Source: Betaproteobacteria bacterium (GTDB taxonomy: Bacteria > Pseudomonadota > Gammaproteobacteria > Burkholderiales > Burkholderiaceae_C). From it: a DNA stretch of 64,000 nucleotides. Made by a program: the position numbers and the translations under genes. Within the stretch, counting starts at the first letter, position 1. Every line of letters starts with the position of its first letter. Shown here one piece after another: positions 14,780 to 26,519 of the stretch. The notes beneath the pieces are model-generated. The model searched no databases. It was not told the origin of the DNA and saw nothing but the letters and a program-made list of their open reading frames with translations. The stretch is taken from assembly GCA_947453725.1 (NCBI GenBank), contig CANGHH010000005.1, forward strand, positions 124,001 through 188,000, written 5' to 3'.

Positions 14780-16036
14780 TCATCGCAGCCGCGCCACGCC
14801 CAGGCCGCTGACGTCGAGCGGCGCCTCGCGGCCGCTGATCTGCTCGGCCAGCACGCGCGCCGACCCGCAGGCCAGCGTCCAGCCGCTGCCCCCGTGGCCC
14901 AGGTTCAGCCAGATGCCCGGCGCGCCGCTGGCGCCCAGCACCGGCGGGCCGTCGGGCAGCATCGGCCGCGCGCCTTTCCAGTGCTGCGCGTCGCGGGTCG
15001 CTGCCGCGCCCGGAAACCAGTCGTCCAGCGTGCGGTACAGCCTGCGCAGCGGGGCAGCGCCGATGTCGTCCAGCCGGCCACCCAGTTCGGCCAGTCCCGA
15101 GACGCGGATGCGCTGGCCGAGCCGGCAGACGGCGATCTGGTGCCGATCGTCCATCACCGCCGCGCGCGGGCCAGGTGGGGGCAGGCCGTCGACGTGGCGC
15201 AGCGGTGCCGTCACCGAGTAGCCGTGCACCGCTGCCAGCGGCAGGCTCACCCCCACGCCGGACAGCAGGCGCTGGGCCTGCACGCCGGCGCAGACGACGA
15301 CCGCGTCGAAGCTGGCAGCTTCCGCGCCTGCCAACTCGACGCGCGGCGCCCGGCCCGCTGCCACCGCAAGCGCCTCGGTGTCGAAGCGGAAGCTTGCGCC
15401 CAGGCGCTGCGCCTGCGACTTCAGCAGGTGCGCGAAATGGCGGCAATTGCCGACCCCGTCCTGCGGGAAATGAATCGCCGCGTGCAGCGCCGTTGCGCGG
15501 TGCAAGCCCGGCTCCAGGCCGTGGCAGCGCGCGGCATCGACCAGTTCGTGGGCCACACCCAGATCCTGCAGCGCGGCCAGCGTGGTCTTCCGTGCCTTCA
15601 AGTCCCGTTCGCTGCGCAACAGCACCAGAAAGCCGGGCGCCTGCTCGAATTCCAGGCCCAGGTCGCGCGTCAGGCCCAGCAGACGTTCGCAGCTGAACTG
15701 CGCCAGTCGCAGCAGGGCCGCCTGGTTGGCGCGGTGCACGCGGGGCCGGCTGGCGCGCCACCAGCGCCACATCCAGGGCAGTTGCGACAGCGCATGGAGG
15801 CCGCTGAAGCGCAGCGCTGCGGGCCCCTCGAAGAGGCTGCGCATGGCTTTCCAGCCCGTCCCGGGACCAGCCCAGGGGCCGAGGCAGCCGGTCGCCAAGA
15901 CGCCGGCGTTGGCGAAGCTGGCCTCTTCGGCCACGCTGCTGCGGCGCTCGAAGACAGTGACCTCGTGGCCCAGCAGGGCCAGTTCATAAGCAGTGCTGAC
16001 GCCGACGATGCCGGCGCCGATGATGGCCACTCGCAA
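14780..16036 (-). CDS. FAD-dependent D-amino acid dehydrogenase (DadA family)
   Basis: N-terminal [32 protein letters not shown] Rossmann FAD motif; DAO fold. Confidence 0.85.
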   Translation of the reverse strand: MRVAIIGAGIVGVSTAYELALLGHEVTVFERRSSVAEEASFANAGVLATGCLGPWAGPGTGWKAMRSLFEGPAALRFSGLHALSQLPWMWRWWRASRPRVHRANQAALLRLAQFSCERLLGLTRDLGLEFEQAPGFLVLLRSERDLKARKTTLAALQDLGVAHELVDAARCHGLEPGLHRATALHAAIHFPQDGVGNCRHFAHLLKSQAQRLGASFRFDTEALAVAAGRAPRVELAGAEAASFDAVVVCAGVQAQRLLSGVGVSLPLAAVHGYSVTAPLRHVDGLPPPGPRAAVMDDRHQIAVCRLGQRIRVSGLAELGGRLDDIGAAPLRRLYRTLDDWFPGAAATRDAQHWKGARPMLPDGPPVLGASGAPGIWLNLGHGGSGWTLACGSARVLAEQISGREAPLDVSGLGVARLR

Positions 16037-16130
16037 TTGCGGGTTCCTGTCGACGGAGGGAAGGTGGACCTGGCAGGCACCCCGGCGGTCGAGGCGGCCG
16101 CGGCGGGTCGAAGTCGCCGGGCGGGCGTGC

Positions 16131-16303
16131 TAAACTCGTTGGGTTTGCCTCAGGGTGCTTTTGCGCCAGAGGCAGATCAATCGCGAACCCGACCGTACCA
16201 AGGTGTCGCTGATCCGAAAAATCCACTCTCGAGAACTTCTCCAGAGGGCCTGTTTCGGCAGCGATCAAGCGGCGGGATTCTAGACTCAACCTTCGGAGTT
16301 TCC
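16131..16303 (+). promoter_or_regulatory. rpsB promoter -10 and structured 5' leader
   Basis: TAAACT (-10-like) at 16131; ~165-nt untranslated leader with hairpin TGCCTC...GAGGCA (16146-16174). Confidence 0.45.
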
Positions 16304-17050
16304 ATGACTGTCTCCATGCGCGAAATGCTGGAAGCGGGTGTCCATTTCGGTCACCAAACACGCTTCTGGAACCCCAAGATGGCCCCGTACATCTACGGCC
16401 ATCGCAACAAGATCCACATCATCAACCTCGAGAAGACGCAGCCGCTCTTCGAGGACGCGATGAAGTTCATCCGCCAGTTGTCGGCCAAGCGCGGCACGAT
16501 CCTGATGATCGGCACCAAGCGCCAGGCTCGCGAAGTGATCGCGATGGAAGCCCAGCGTTGCGGCATGCCCTACGTCGACCAGCGCTGGCTGGGCGGCATG
16601 ATGACCAACTTCAAGACCGTCAAGGGTTCCTTGAAGAAGCTCAAGGACATGCAGGCGACCAAGGAAGCCGGCACCGAGATGATGATCAAGAAGGAAGGCC
16701 TGATGTTCGAGCGCGAGCTGGTCAAGCTCGAAAAGGACATCGGCGGCATCCAGGACATGACCGCGCTGCCCGACGCCATGTTCATCATCGACGTCGGTTA
16801 CCACAAGATTGCGGTCGCCGAAGCCAAGAAGCTGGGCATTCCGATCATCGGCATCGTCGATACCAACCACTCGCCGATCGGCATCGACTACGTCATCCCG
16901 GGCAACGATGACTCGGCCAAGGCCGTGGTGCTGTACGCCAAGTCGGTGGCCGACGCCGTGCTGGAAGGCCGCGCCAACGCCACCACCGATGTGGTCCAGG
17001 CCGTTTCCGCCGCCGGCGACGAGTTCGTCGAAGTCAGCGAAGAGTCCTGA
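16304..17050 (+). CDS. rpsB: 30S ribosomal protein S2
   Basis: [48 protein letters not shown] track N-terminal extension from 14435 is spurious. Confidence 0.97.
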   Translation: MTVSMREMLEAGVHFGHQTRFWNPKMAPYIYGHRNKIHIINLEKTQPLFEDAMKFIRQLSAKRGTILMIGTKRQAREVIAMEAQRCGMPYVDQRWLGGMMTNFKTVKGSLKKLKDMQATKEAGTEMMIKKEGLMFERELVKLEKDIGGIQDMTALPDAMFIIDVGYHKIAVAEAKKLGIPIIGIVDTNHSPIGIDYVIPGNDDSAKAVVLYAKSVADAVLEGRANATTDVVQAVSAAGDEFVEVSEES

Positions 17051-17060
17051 TAGCCCGAGC

Positions 17061-17103
17061 ACCGGCCTGCGCGCCCCAGGGGTGTGCAGGCCGGTCTTTT
17101 TTG
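17061..17103 (+). terminator. Intrinsic terminator/attenuator between rpsB and tsf
   Basis: Perfect stem ACCGGCCTGC (17061-17070)/GCAGGCCGGT (17086-17095) followed by CTTTTTTTG. Confidence 0.85.
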
Positions 17104-17164
17104 TGCCCGTGCGACGACCCTGTTGACGAGTCGCGTCCGGGTTTCGAACTGAATGGAGAACACG

Positions 17165-18085
17165 ATGGCTGCAATCACTGCAAGCATGGTCGCCGAACTG
17201 CGCGCCAAGACCGACGCGCCGATGATGGAGTGCAAGAAGGCGCTGACCGAAGCCGATGGCGACGCCACGCGGGCCGAAGAAATCCTGCGCGTCAAGCTGG
17301 GCAACAAAGCCGGCAAGGCGGCCTCGCGGGTCACGGCTGAAGGTGTGGTCACCGCTGCCGTGTCGGGGTCCACCGGTGCGATGGTCGAGGTCAATTGCGA
17401 AACCGACTTCGTCACGAAGAACGATTCCTTCCTGGCCTTCGCGCAGGCTGCGGCGAACCTGCTGGCCGCCAACGACGTGGCCGACGTCGCCGCGCTGTCG
17501 GCCTTGGCGTACAGCCAGGACGGTTTCGGCCCGACGCTGGAAGATGTGCGCAAGGGCCTGATCGGCAAGATCGGCGAGAACATGTCGATCCGCCGCTTCA
17601 AGCGCTACGCGGGTGGCGGCCATCTGGCCAGCTACCTGCACGGCACCCGCATCGGCGTGTTGGTCGAGTTCACCGGTGATGAAGTCGCTGCCAAGGACGT
17701 TGCGATGCACGTGGCCGCGATGAAGCCCAAGGCGCTGGCCACCAGTGACGTGCCTGCCGACCTGATCGAAGTCGAGCGCCGCGTCGCCGCTGAAAAGGCC
17801 GCCGAAGACTCGGCCGCTGCGGTCGCCGCCGGCAAGGCTGCGCAGTCGCCCGAGATCGTCGCCCGGCGCGTCGACGGCTCGGTGCAGAAGTTCCTCAAGG
17901 AGGTCTCGCTGCTCAACCAGTCCTTCGTCAAGAACGACAAGCAGACCGTCGAGCAGATGCTGAAGGAAAAGTCCACCCAGGTGGCTGGCTTCACGCTGTA
18001 TGTGGTGGGCGAGGGCATCGAGAAGAAGGTCGACGATTTTGCGGCCGAAGTGGCGGCGCAAGTGGCCGCTGCGAAGGCGCAGTGA
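17165..18085 (+). CDS. tsf: Translation elongation factor Ts
   Basis: [36 protein letters not shown] 17165 preferred over 17153. Confidence 0.97.
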   Translation: MAAITASMVAELRAKTDAPMMECKKALTEADGDATRAEEILRVKLGNKAGKAASRVTAEGVVTAAVSGSTGAMVEVNCETDFVTKNDSFLAFAQAAANLLAANDVADVAALSALAYSQDGFGPTLEDVRKGLIGKIGENMSIRRFKRYAGGGHLASYLHGTRIGVLVEFTGDEVAAKDVAMHVAAMKPKALATSDVPADLIEVERRVAAEKAAEDSAAAVAAGKAAQSPEIVARRVDGSVQKFLKEVSLLNQSFVKNDKQTVEQMLKEKSTQVAGFTLYVVGEGIEKKVDDFAAEVAAQVAAAKAQ

Positions 18086-18168
18086 GCGTCTGCCAGACCC
18101 GTACCGAGGGTGCCCGGCCGCGTGGCTGGGCACGCTTACACTGTGTGATGAACCCTGGGAGTTGATCA

Positions 18169-18879
18169 GTGCCGGCTTATAAGCGCATCTTGTTGAAGTT
18201 GTCGGGCGAGGCTCTGATGGGTGACGATGCCTACGGCATCAACCGTTCGACCATCGTCCGCATGGTGCGCGAGGTGCAGGAAGTCACCCTGCTGGGCTGC
18301 GAAGTGGCGGTGGTCATCGGCGGCGGCAACATCTTCCGCGGTGTCGCGGGTGGGTCGGTTGGCATGGACCGCGCCACGGCCGACTACATGGGCATGCTGG
18401 CGACCGTGATGAACGCGTTGGCGCTGGCCGACACCATGCGCCAGGAAGGCATGACGGCTCGCGTGATGTCGGCCATCAGCATCGAACAGGTCGTCGAGCC
18501 CTATGTGCGACCCAAAGCGCTGCAGTATCTCGAAGAAGGCAAGGTTGTCGTCTTTGCCGCGGGCACCGGCAACCCCTTCTTCACCACCGACACCGCGGCC
18601 GCCTTGCGCGGCGCCGAGATCGGTGCCGAGATCGTGCTCAAGGCGACCAAGGTTGACGGCGTCTATTCGTCCGATCCCAACAAGGACCCTTCGGCCACGC
18701 GTTACGACAGCATCAGTTTCGACGAAGCCATCGCCAGGCACCTGCAGGTGATGGACGCAACCGCTTTCGCGCTGTGCCGCGACCAGAATCTGCCGATCAA
18801 GGTGTTCAGCATCTTCAAGCCCGGCGCGCTCAAGCGCGTGGTGATGGGTGAAGACGAGGGTACCCTGGTTCACGTTTGA
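18169..18879 (+). CDS. pyrH: UMP kinase
   Basis: [17 protein letters not shown]...[11 protein letters not shown] start. Confidence 0.97.
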   Translation: MPAYKRILLKLSGEALMGDDAYGINRSTIVRMVREVQEVTLLGCEVAVVIGGGNIFRGVAGGSVGMDRATADYMGMLATVMNALALADTMRQEGMTARVMSAISIEQVVEPYVRPKALQYLEEGKVVVFAAGTGNPFFTTDTAAALRGAEIGAEIVLKATKVDGVYSSDPNKDPSATRYDSISFDEAIARHLQVMDATAFALCRDQNLPIKVFSIFKPGALKRVVMGEDEGTLVHV

Positions 18880-18894
18880 GGAGAGCCTTGCGCC

Positions 18895-19455
18895 ATGTCC
18901 CTACCTGAGATCAAGAAGACCGCCGAGCAGAAGATGGCCAAGTCCATCGAGTCCTTCAAGGGCGAACTGCACAAGATCCGTACCGGGCGCGCCCACCCGG
19001 GCCTGCTCGATCAGGTTCACGTCGATTACTACGGTTCGATGGTGCCGATCAGCCAGGTCGCCAACGTCACCTTGCTGGACGCCCGCACGATCAGCGTCCA
19101 GGCTTGGGAAAAGGCGATGGCGCCGAAGATCGAGCGCGCCATCCGCGAATCGGATCTCGGCCTGAACCCCTCGTCCCAAGGCGAACTGCTGCGCGTGCCG
19201 ATGCCCGGCCTGACCGAAGAGCGGCGCAAGGAACTGACCAAGGTGGTCCGCAATGCCGGCGAAGACGCCAAGATCGCGGTGCGCAGCGTGCGCCGCGAGG
19301 CCAACGAGCACCTGAAGAAGATGCTCAAGGACAAGACGGCCAGCGAAGACGACGAGCGCCGCGCGCAGGACGAAGTGCAGCGCCTGACCGACCGCACGAT
19401 TGCCGAGATCGACAGGCTGGTGCAGGGCAAGGAAGCGGAAGTGATGGCGGTTTGA
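18895..19455 (+). CDS. frr: Ribosome recycling factor
   Basis: [34 protein letters not shown]. Confidence 0.97.
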   Translation: MSLPEIKKTAEQKMAKSIESFKGELHKIRTGRAHPGLLDQVHVDYYGSMVPISQVANVTLLDARTISVQAWEKAMAPKIERAIRESDLGLNPSSQGELLRVPMPGLTEERRKELTKVVRNAGEDAKIAVRSVRREANEHLKKMLKDKTASEDDERRAQDEVQRLTDRTIAEIDRLVQGKEAEVMAV

Positions 19456-19463
19456 TCGCGCCC

Positions 19464-20252
19464 GTGAACCGCCCCGTGCCGGCCGTCGAAGAGACCGAAA
19501 CCTCGCGGCAGGGCGCCCCTGCCATCGGTGATCGGCCGCTGGTGCCGCGGCATGTGGCGGTGGTCATGGACGGCAACGGCCGCTGGGCGCGCCAGCGCTT
19601 CATGCCCCGCTTCTTTGGCCATAAGCAGGGTGTCGATGCGCTGGTGCGTGCCGTCAATGCCTTTGCCGACCGCGGTGTCGAGTACCTGACCGTCTTCGCT
19701 TTCTCGTCCGAGAACTGGAAGCGGCCCAGTGAGGAAGTTTCGGGCCTGATGAGCCTGGTCCTGGTGGCCGTGTCGAAGTACCTGACCAAGCTGGCGGGCG
19801 ACGGCGTTCGCATCCGCATCGTCGGCGATCGCTCGGCCGTGTCGGACAAGCTGCGCCAAGCCTGGGAACATGCCGAGGCCCTGACCGAGAACAACACCCG
19901 CATCACGCTGGCCGTGGCCTTCAATTACGGCGGCCGCTGGGATGTGGTGCAGGCCTGCCGCACCGCGATGGCCCAGGGCCTGCGTCCCGATGAGTTGGAC
20001 GAAAGCTGGCTGTCTCGCCACATGGCGCTGTCTTTCGCGCCTGACCCGGACCTCTTCATCCGCACGGGCGGCGAAATGCGCATCAGCAACTTCCTGCTCT
20101 GGCAGGCGGCTTATTCCGAGCTCTTCTTCACCGAGTGTCTGTGGCCCGACTTCGGTGCGGCCGAAATCGACGCGGCGATGGAGGCCTACGCCCAGCGTGA
20201 CCGCCGCTACGGCAGCATCCGTCCGCAAGCGGTGGTGCCCGAGGGCACTTGA
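19464..20252 (+). CDS. uppS: Undecaprenyl diphosphate synthase
   Basis: HVAVVMDGNGRWARQR signature; start is GTG 19464 (or TTG 19452, overlapping frr). Confidence 0.93.
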   Translation: MNRPVPAVEETETSRQGAPAIGDRPLVPRHVAVVMDGNGRWARQRFMPRFFGHKQGVDALVRAVNAFADRGVEYLTVFAFSSENWKRPSEEVSGLMSLVLVAVSKYLTKLAGDGVRIRIVGDRSAVSDKLRQAWEHAEALTENNTRITLAVAFNYGGRWDVVQACRTAMAQGLRPDELDESWLSRHMALSFAPDPDLFIRTGGEMRISNFLLWQAAYSELFFTECLWPDFGAAEIDAAMEAYAQRDRRYGSIRPQAVVPEGT

Positions 20253-20253
20253 G

Positions 20254-21102
20254 ATGCTGCGTCAGCGCATCGTCACCGCCCTGGTCCTGGTTGCGGTCTT
20301 GCTGGCGACGCTGATGTCCGCCAGCCGCTGGCCGTTTGCGCTGTTGACGCTGACCTTGATGGCCGCCGGCGGCTGGGAATGGGCGCGCTTGAACCAGGCT
20401 CAGCCGGCCGCCTCGCTGGCCATGGGCGCGCTGGTTGCGCTGGCCGGCCTGCTGTCGCTGCGGGCCGGTTGGGTCGACCATGCGCCGCCTGCGCTGTGGC
20501 TGGCCGCCACCGCCATCTGGGTCGCCGGTGGCGCGCTGGCCCTGCGGCGTGGTACCGACAGCTGGAAGCACTTGCCGCGGCTTGGGCGCCTGGCGCTGGG
20601 GCTGATCGCCATCTGGCTGGCGTGGCTGGCCATCGCCCACGCCCGCACCATCGGCATCAATTTCATGCTCTCGGTGCTGTGCCTGGTGTGGATGGCCGAC
20701 GTCGCGGCCTACTTCGGCGGCAAGGCCTGGGGCCGCCGCAAGCTGGCGCCGTCCATCAGCCCCGGCAAGAGCTGGGAGGGCGTCTGGACGGGCATGGCCG
20801 GCGTCTTGCTGCTGTCGCTGTTCTGGGTCTGGCTGGACAGCCACGCGGCGGTCGACGGCCCCAGCCTCTACACCCGGCTGAACAGCACTTGGGGAACGAC
20901 GGCGATGGCACCAGCCCTGCTGGCGCTGTCCGGCCTGAGCGTCGTCGGCGACCTGATCGAATCGCTGGTCAAGCGTGCCGCCGGCGCCAAGGACAGCAGC
21001 CGACTGCTGCCCGGCCACGGTGGCGTGCTCGACCGGGTCGACGCCCTGTTGCCCGTTTTGCCAGCCGCGCTGGCGCTGATCGCCTGGAAGATTTCGCCAT
21101 GA
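20254..21102 (+). CDS. cdsA: Phosphatidate cytidylyltransferase
   Basis: Multi-TM protein with C-terminal [29 protein letters not shown] signature. Confidence 0.94.
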   Translation: MLRQRIVTALVLVAVLLATLMSASRWPFALLTLTLMAAGGWEWARLNQAQPAASLAMGALVALAGLLSLRAGWVDHAPPALWLAATAIWVAGGALALRRGTDSWKHLPRLGRLALGLIAIWLAWLAIAHARTIGINFMLSVLCLVWMADVAAYFGGKAWGRRKLAPSISPGKSWEGVWTGMAGVLLLSLFWVWLDSHAAVDGPSLYTRLNSTWGTTAMAPALLALSGLSVVGDLIESLVKRAAGAKDSSRLLPGHGGVLDRVDALLPVLPAALALIAWKISP

Positions 21103-22289
21103 CCGCCGTCCAACGACTGGCCATCCTCGGCTCGACCGGTTCGGTCGGCGGCAGCACGCTGGATGTCGTGGCCCGCCACCCCGAGCGCTTCGAGGTCGTC
21201 GGCCTGACCGCTTACCAGCGCACCGATGTGCTGATCGATCAGTGCCGCCGCTTCAAGCCGCGACGCGTGGTCCTGCCCGATGCCGCCCGTGCCGCCACGG
21301 TGCGTTCGGCGCTGGCCGGACTGGGCCTGCGCACCGAGGTCCACAGTGGCGCGCAGGCGCTGTGCGATCTGGCTGCGGCCGATGACGTGGACAGCGTGAT
21401 GGCCGCCATCGTCGGCGCCGCCGGCCTGCCGCCCTGCATGGCGGCGGCGCGTGCCGGCAAGCGCCTGTTGCTGGCCAACAAGGAAGCGCTGGTCGTCGGC
21501 GGTGCGCTCTTCATGCGCGCGGTCCAGGACGGCGGTGCCACGCTGCTGCCCATCGACAGCGAACATTCGGCCATCTTCCAGTGCCTGCCCGAAGACAGCC
21601 GCAGCTGGGGCGCACGCATCGACCGCATCGTGCTGACGGCCAGCGGCGGCCCCTTCCGCCAGCGCGAGCCGGACACGTTGCACGGCGTCACACCTGAACA
21701 GGCGGTGGCCCATCCAAACTGGGTGATGGGCCGCAAGATCTCGGTGGACTCGGCCACCATGATGAACAAGGCGCTCGAAGTCATCGAAGCGCGCTGGTTG
21801 TTCAACCTGACCCCCGATCAAATCAAGGTCGTGATCCATCCCCAAAGCATCATCCATTCGATGGTCGTCTGCCGCGACGGCTCGGTGCTGGCCCAACTGG
21901 GCACGCCGGACATGAAGGTGCCGATTGCCTACGGGCTCTCGTTTCCCGAGCGCATCGAATCCGGTGCGCCGCGGCTGGATTTCCTGGCCCTGCAGGCCCT
22001 CAGCTTCGAGCCGCCAGACCCGCGTCGCTTTCCCGGGCTGCAGCTGGCCTGGGACGCGCTGGCTGCACCCGCCGGCACGACTGCTGTACTCAACGCCGCC
22101 AACGAAGTCGCGGTGGCCGCCTTCCTCGATCGCCGCATCGGCTTCATGGACATCCACCGCGTCAACCTGCGCACCCTCGAAGCCCTGGAGCCCCGCCTGT
22201 CAAGCGACCACACCCTGGACGACCTGATCGATCTGGATCAGCGTTCACGCGCCGCCGCGCAGCGTGCTTTGACGGGACTCGCCGCGTGA
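21099..22289 (+). CDS. dxr: 1-deoxy-D-xylulose 5-phosphate reductoisomerase
   Basis: [22 protein letters not shown] overlap with cdsA. Confidence 0.96.
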   Translation: MTAVQRLAILGSTGSVGGSTLDVVARHPERFEVVGLTAYQRTDVLIDQCRRFKPRRVVLPDAARAATVRSALAGLGLRTEVHSGAQALCDLAAADDVDSVMAAIVGAAGLPPCMAAARAGKRLLLANKEALVVGGALFMRAVQDGGATLLPIDSEHSAIFQCLPEDSRSWGARIDRIVLTASGGPFRQREPDTLHGVTPEQAVAHPNWVMGRKISVDSATMMNKALEVIEARWLFNLTPDQIKVVIHPQSIIHSMVVCRDGSVLAQLGTPDMKVPIAYGLSFPERIESGAPRLDFLALQALSFEPPDPRRFPGLQLAWDALAAPAGTTAVLNAANEVAVAAFLDRRIGFMDIHRVNLRTLEALEPRLSSDHTLDDLIDLDQRSRAAAQRALTGLAA

Positions 22290-23656
22290 TCACCACGGTG
22301 CTGGCCTTCCTGTTCACGCTCGGCGTGCTGGTCGTGATCCACGAGTACGGCCATTACCGCGTGGCCGTGGCCTGTGGCGTCAAGGTGCTGCGCTTTTCCG
22401 TCGGCTTCGGCCGTGTGCTGTGGCGCCGCCAGAGCGCCCCCGACGCCACCGAGTTCGTCGTCTGTGCCCTGCCGCTGGGCGGCTATGTGCGCATGCTCGA
22501 CGAGCGCGAAGGCGAGGTCGCGCCGGCCGACCTGGACCGCACCTTCAACCGCAAGCCGCTGCTCAGCCGCGCCGCCATCGTGGCCGCGGGCCCGGTCGCC
22601 AACCTGCTGCTGGCGGTGGTGCTCTACGCCGCTGCGCACTGGATCGGCATCGCCGAACCGCAGGCCGTGCTCGGCGCGCCGGTGGCCGGCAGCCTGGCCG
22701 AGCGCGCCGGTCTGCGCAGCGGCGATTGGGTCAAGGCCGTCGCCGGCACGCCCGAAGAATGGCAGGACGTGCAGTCGCTGGTGGACCTGCGCTGGCAGGT
22801 CACGCAGGCCGCGCTGCAGGGCCGCAGCCTGCAACTGCAAGTGACCGACCGCGACGGCCGCGCCGCTCGAACGCTGATGCTGGACCTGTCCGGCCTCGGG
22901 GGCGCCGAGGTCGACGCCGCGCTGGCGCGCAAGATCGGCCTGGGCGGCGCCTACAGCGAACCGGTGCTGGGCGAGGTCAAGGCCGGCGGCCCCGCCGCCC
23001 AGGCCGGTCTGCTCAAGGGCGACCGCGTGCGCAGCGTCGACGGCAGTGCCGTGGCCGACGCGCAAACGCTGCGCGAACGCATCCGCGCCAGCGTCAGGGA
23101 CGGCAAGGCCGCGCCGCAGCAGTGGCTGGTCGAGCGCGCCGGCCGCAGCCTGCAGATCGATATCACCGCCCGCGTTCAGCGCGACGGCGAAGCCACGGTC
23201 GGCCGCATCGACGCCTTCGTCGGCGAACCGCCGGCCATGGTGACTGTGCGCCACGGCCCGATCGAAGGCCTGCAGCAGGGCTTGATCCGCACCTGGGATG
23301 TCTCGGCGCTGACGGTGAAGATGATGGGCCGCATGCTGGTCGGGCAGGCCTCGCTGAAGAACCTCAGCGGCCCGCTGACGATTGCCGACTACGCCGGGCA
23401 ATCGGTGGCGCAAGGGCTGCCGTATTACCTGGGCTTCCTGGCACTGGTCAGCGTCAGCCTCGGTGTGCTCAACCTGCTGCCCTTGCCGATGCTCGATGGC
23501 GGCCACTTGATGTATTACATTTTCGAGGGCGCAACCGGCCGCCCGGTCTCCGACCTCTGGCTCGCTCGCCTGCAACGCGGCGGCATCGCGGTGTTGCTGA
23601 CGATGATGTCGGTCGCCCTGTTCAACGACCTAGCCCGCCTCCTGGGCCTGAACTGA
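22286..23656 (+). CDS. rseP: RIP zinc metalloprotease RseP
   Basis: HEYGH zinc motif, PDZ domains, [11 protein letters not shown] motif. Confidence 0.96.
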   Translation: MITTVLAFLFTLGVLVVIHEYGHYRVAVACGVKVLRFSVGFGRVLWRRQSAPDATEFVVCALPLGGYVRMLDEREGEVAPADLDRTFNRKPLLSRAAIVAAGPVANLLLAVVLYAAAHWIGIAEPQAVLGAPVAGSLAERAGLRSGDWVKAVAGTPEEWQDVQSLVDLRWQVTQAALQGRSLQLQVTDRDGRAARTLMLDLSGLGGAEVDAALARKIGLGGAYSEPVLGEVKAGGPAAQAGLLKGDRVRSVDGSAVADAQTLRERIRASVRDGKAAPQQWLVERAGRSLQIDITARVQRDGEATVGRIDAFVGEPPAMVTVRHGPIEGLQQGLIRTWDVSALTVKMMGRMLVGQASLKNLSGPLTIADYAGQSVAQGLPYYLGFLALVSVSLGVLNLLPLPMLDGGHLMYYIFEGATGRPVSDLWLARLQRGGIAVLLTMMSVALFNDLARLLGLN

Positions 23657-23661
23657 ATCCC

Positions 23662-25977
23662 ATGTTCCCTGTCTCCTCGCTCGGGCCTTACGGCCGGTTC
23701 AGTCCTGCCGCCGTTTACGTTGCCGTTTTGGCCAGCGTGGCTGTCGCTCCCGCCGCCTGGGCCGTCGCGCCCTTTGTCCTGAAGGACATCCGCGTCGAGG
23801 GGCTGCAGCGCACCGACCCCGGCACGGTCTTCGCGTCGCTGCCGTTCCGCATCGGCGACAACTACACCGACGACAAGGGCGCTGCCGCGCTGCGCGCCCT
23901 CTTCGCCACCGGCCTGTTCAAGGACGTGCGCATCGAGATCGAAGGCCAGGTCGCGGTGCTCATCGTCGACGAACGTTCGATCATCGGCAGCGTCAATTTT
24001 GTCGGTCTGAAGGAATTCGACAAGGACCCGTTGACCAAGTCGCTGCGCGACGCCGGCATTGGCGAAGGCCTGCCCTTCGACCGCGCGCTGATCGACCGTG
24101 CCGAGCAGGAAATCAAGAAGCAGTACCTCGGCCGCAGCCTGTACGGCGCCGAGGTCGTGACGACGATCACCCCGCTCGAACGCAACCGCGTCAATGTCAC
24201 CTTCACGATGACCGAGGGCGAAGCGGCGCGCATCAAGGACGTTCGCATCGCGGGCAACAAGGTGTTTTCCGAATCGACGCTCAAGGAACTGTTCGAACTG
24301 ACGCCCACCGGCTGGTTCACCTGGTACAGCAAGACCGACCGCTACTCGCGGACCAAGCTCAACGCCGACCTCGAAAAGCTGCGCGCCTATTACGTGAACC
24401 GCGGCTATCTCGAATTCGCCATCGAATCGACACAGGTCACGATCTCGCCCGACAAGCAGACCATTTCGGTGGCCATTTCGGTCAAGGAAGGACAGCCCTA
24501 CACGGTCACCTCGGTGCGCCTGGAAGGCGACTACCTGGGCAAGGAGAAGGAATTCCAGGCCTTCGTGCTGCTGCGCCCGGGTCAGCCCTACCGCGGCGAC
24601 GCGGTCACCGACACCACCAAGCGTTTCCAGGATTTGTTCGGTCTGTATGGCTACGCCTTCGCGCGCATCGACGCCCGGCCCGAGATCGACCGCGCCACGG
24701 GCCAGGTGGCCGTGGTCATCACCGCCGAGCCGCAGCGCCGCGTCTACGTGCGCCGTATCGACGTGGCCGGCAACACGCGCACCCGCGACGAGGTCGTGCG
24801 CCGCGAATTCCGCCAACTCGAAGGCGCCTGGTACGACGGCGGCCTGATCAAGCTGTCGAAGGAGCGCGTCGACCGCCTGGGTTTCTTCAAGGAAGTCGAC
24901 GTCGAGACCAACGAGGTCACGGGCTCGCCCGACCTGGTCGACCTGGTCGTCAACGTGACCGAAAAGCCGACCGGCAATCTGATGGTCGGTGCTGGCTACT
25001 CCAGCGCCGAGAAGTTCACCTTCACCGCCTCGGTGAAGCAGGAAAACGCCTTCGGTTCCGGCAACTACCTGGGTGTCGAGCTCAACACCAGCAAGTACAA
25101 CCGCACGGCGGTGATCAGCACGGTGGACCCTTACTTCACGGTGGACGGCATTTCCCGGGCCATCGACGTCTTCTACCGCACCAGCCGCCCGATCAACAGC
25201 CTGGGCAACAGCTACGACTTGAAGACGCCGGGCGCGTCCGTCCGTTTCGGCATTCCTTTCTCGGAATACGACACGGTCTTTGTCGGCGCCGGCATCGAGC
25301 ACACCGAAATCAGCACCAACGTCGGCATCCCGCTGTCTTACCTGAACTACCGCGTGCTCTATGGTCAGCGGAGCAATTCCTTCCCGCTGACCCTGGGCTG
25401 GGCACGCGACGCCCGCGACAGCGTGCTGGTGCCAACCGCCGGTCGTTACCAGCGGGTCAACTTCGAGTGGGGCTTTGCCGGTGAGGTGCAGTACCTGCGT
25501 ACCAATCTCCAGTACCAGGAGTACTGGCAGCTGCCGCTGCGCATGTCCTTCGGCATCAACAGCGAAATCGGCATCGGCCACGGCCTGGGCGGCAAGCCCT
25601 ACCCGGTGTTCAAGAACTTCTATGGCGGCGGCCTGGGTACCGTGCGCACCTTCGAGCAGGGTTCGCTCGGCGTGGTCGATCCGACCGGTGCCTACATCGG
25701 CGGGGCCAAGCGGCTGAACATCAACGGCGAGTTGTACTTCCCGGTGCCCGGCACCGGCAACGACAAGAGCCTGCGTATCTTCGCCTTTGCCGACGCGGGC
25801 AATGTCTGGCGCGAAGACGAGCAGGTCACGGGCGCCACGGTGCGCAGCGCGGCGGGATTCGGCCTGTCGTGGATCTCGCCGGTGGGGCCGCTGAAGCTCA
25901 GCTACGGCAAGCCCATCAAGGCCCTGCGCAACGATAGAATCCAACGTTTCCAATTCCAGATCGGGACTTCCTTCTGA
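23662..25977 (+). CDS. bamA: Outer membrane protein assembly factor BamA
   Basis: Signal peptide, POTRA repeats (FVLKDIRVEGLQRTDPGTVF), C-terminal beta-barrel ending FQFQIGTSF. Confidence 0.97.
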   Translation: MFPVSSLGPYGRFSPAAVYVAVLASVAVAPAAWAVAPFVLKDIRVEGLQRTDPGTVFASLPFRIGDNYTDDKGAAALRALFATGLFKDVRIEIEGQVAVLIVDERSIIGSVNFVGLKEFDKDPLTKSLRDAGIGEGLPFDRALIDRAEQEIKKQYLGRSLYGAEVVTTITPLERNRVNVTFTMTEGEAARIKDVRIAGNKVFSESTLKELFELTPTGWFTWYSKTDRYSRTKLNADLEKLRAYYVNRGYLEFAIESTQVTISPDKQTISVAISVKEGQPYTVTSVRLEGDYLGKEKEFQAFVLLRPGQPYRGDAVTDTTKRFQDLFGLYGYAFARIDARPEIDRATGQVAVVITAEPQRRVYVRRIDVAGNTRTRDEVVRREFRQLEGAWYDGGLIKLSKERVDRLGFFKEVDVETNEVTGSPDLVDLVVNVTEKPTGNLMVGAGYSSAEKFTFTASVKQENAFGSGNYLGVELNTSKYNRTAVISTVDPYFTVDGISRAIDVFYRTSRPINSLGNSYDLKTPGASVRFGIPFSEYDTVFVGAGIEHTEISTNVGIPLSYLNYRVLYGQRSNSFPLTLGWARDARDSVLVPTAGRYQRVNFEWGFAGEVQYLRTNLQYQEYWQLPLRMSFGINSEIGIGHGLGGKPYPVFKNFYGGGLGTVRTFEQGSLGVVDPTGAYIGGAKRLNINGELYFPVPGTGNDKSLRIFAFADAGNVWREDEQVTGATVRSAAGFGLSWISPVGPLKLSYGKPIKALRNDRIQRFQFQIGTSF

Positions 25978-26498
25978 TGAAGACGATTGCCCTGCAGTGG
26001 CTGTCCGCCGCCGCGCTGCTCATGACTGCCACGGCGCCTGCCATGGCCCAAGAACTCAAGATCGGCTATGTGAACAGCGAGCGCGTGATGCGTGAGTCGA
26101 ACCCGGCCAAGGCTGCGCAAGCCAAGCTGCAAGCCGAATTCAGCAAGCGCGAAAAGGAGCTCGACGACTCGACCGCCAAGCTCAAGGCGGCGGCTGACAA
26201 GTTGGAGAAGGATGCCGTCACGCTGTCCGAATCCGAACGCAACCGCCGCCAGCGCGAACTCGTCGAGTCGGACCGTGACCTGCAGCGCAAGCGCCGCGAG
26301 TTCCAGGAAGACCTGAACCAGCGCCGCAACGAGGAACTGGCCGGCGTCATCGAGCGCGCCAACCGCGTCATCCGCCAGATCTACGAGAGCGAGAAATACG
26401 ACCTCGTGCTGCAGGAAGTGATCTTCGCCGGCGCCCGGGTGGACATCACCGAAAAGGTCATCAAGATCCTGAATGCACCGGCCGGCCCGGGCAAGTAA
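25977..26498 (+). CDS. skp: OmpH/Skp family periplasmic chaperone
   Basis: Signal peptide, KIGYVNSERVMRES, coiled-coil Lys/Glu-rich body. Confidence 0.92.
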   Translation: MKTIALQWLSAAALLMTATAPAMAQELKIGYVNSERVMRESNPAKAAQAKLQAEFSKREKELDDSTAKLKAAADKLEKDAVTLSESERNRRQRELVESDRDLQRKRREFQEDLNQRRNEELAGVIERANRVIRQIYESEKYDLVLQEVIFAGARVDITEKVIKILNAPAGPGK

Positions 26499-26519
26499 GC
26501 CGCGACCCGGCGATCGAAC

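Noticed and set aside
14435-16303. N-terminal ~620-aa extension of rpsB in the ORF track
   Set aside because: Overlaps dadA-like and nnr on the other strand; Arg/Pro/Ala-rich with no domain; S2 starts at ATG 16304.
16286-18133. 615-aa minus-strand ORF antisense to rpsB-tsf
   Set aside because: Antisense artefact over two ribosomal/translation genes.
22420-23661. N-terminal extension of bamA
   Set aside because: Out-of-frame overlap with rseP; BamA signal peptide begins at ATG 23662.
23515-25953. 812-aa minus-strand ORF antisense to bamA
   Set aside because: Antisense artefact; bamA on the plus strand is clear.
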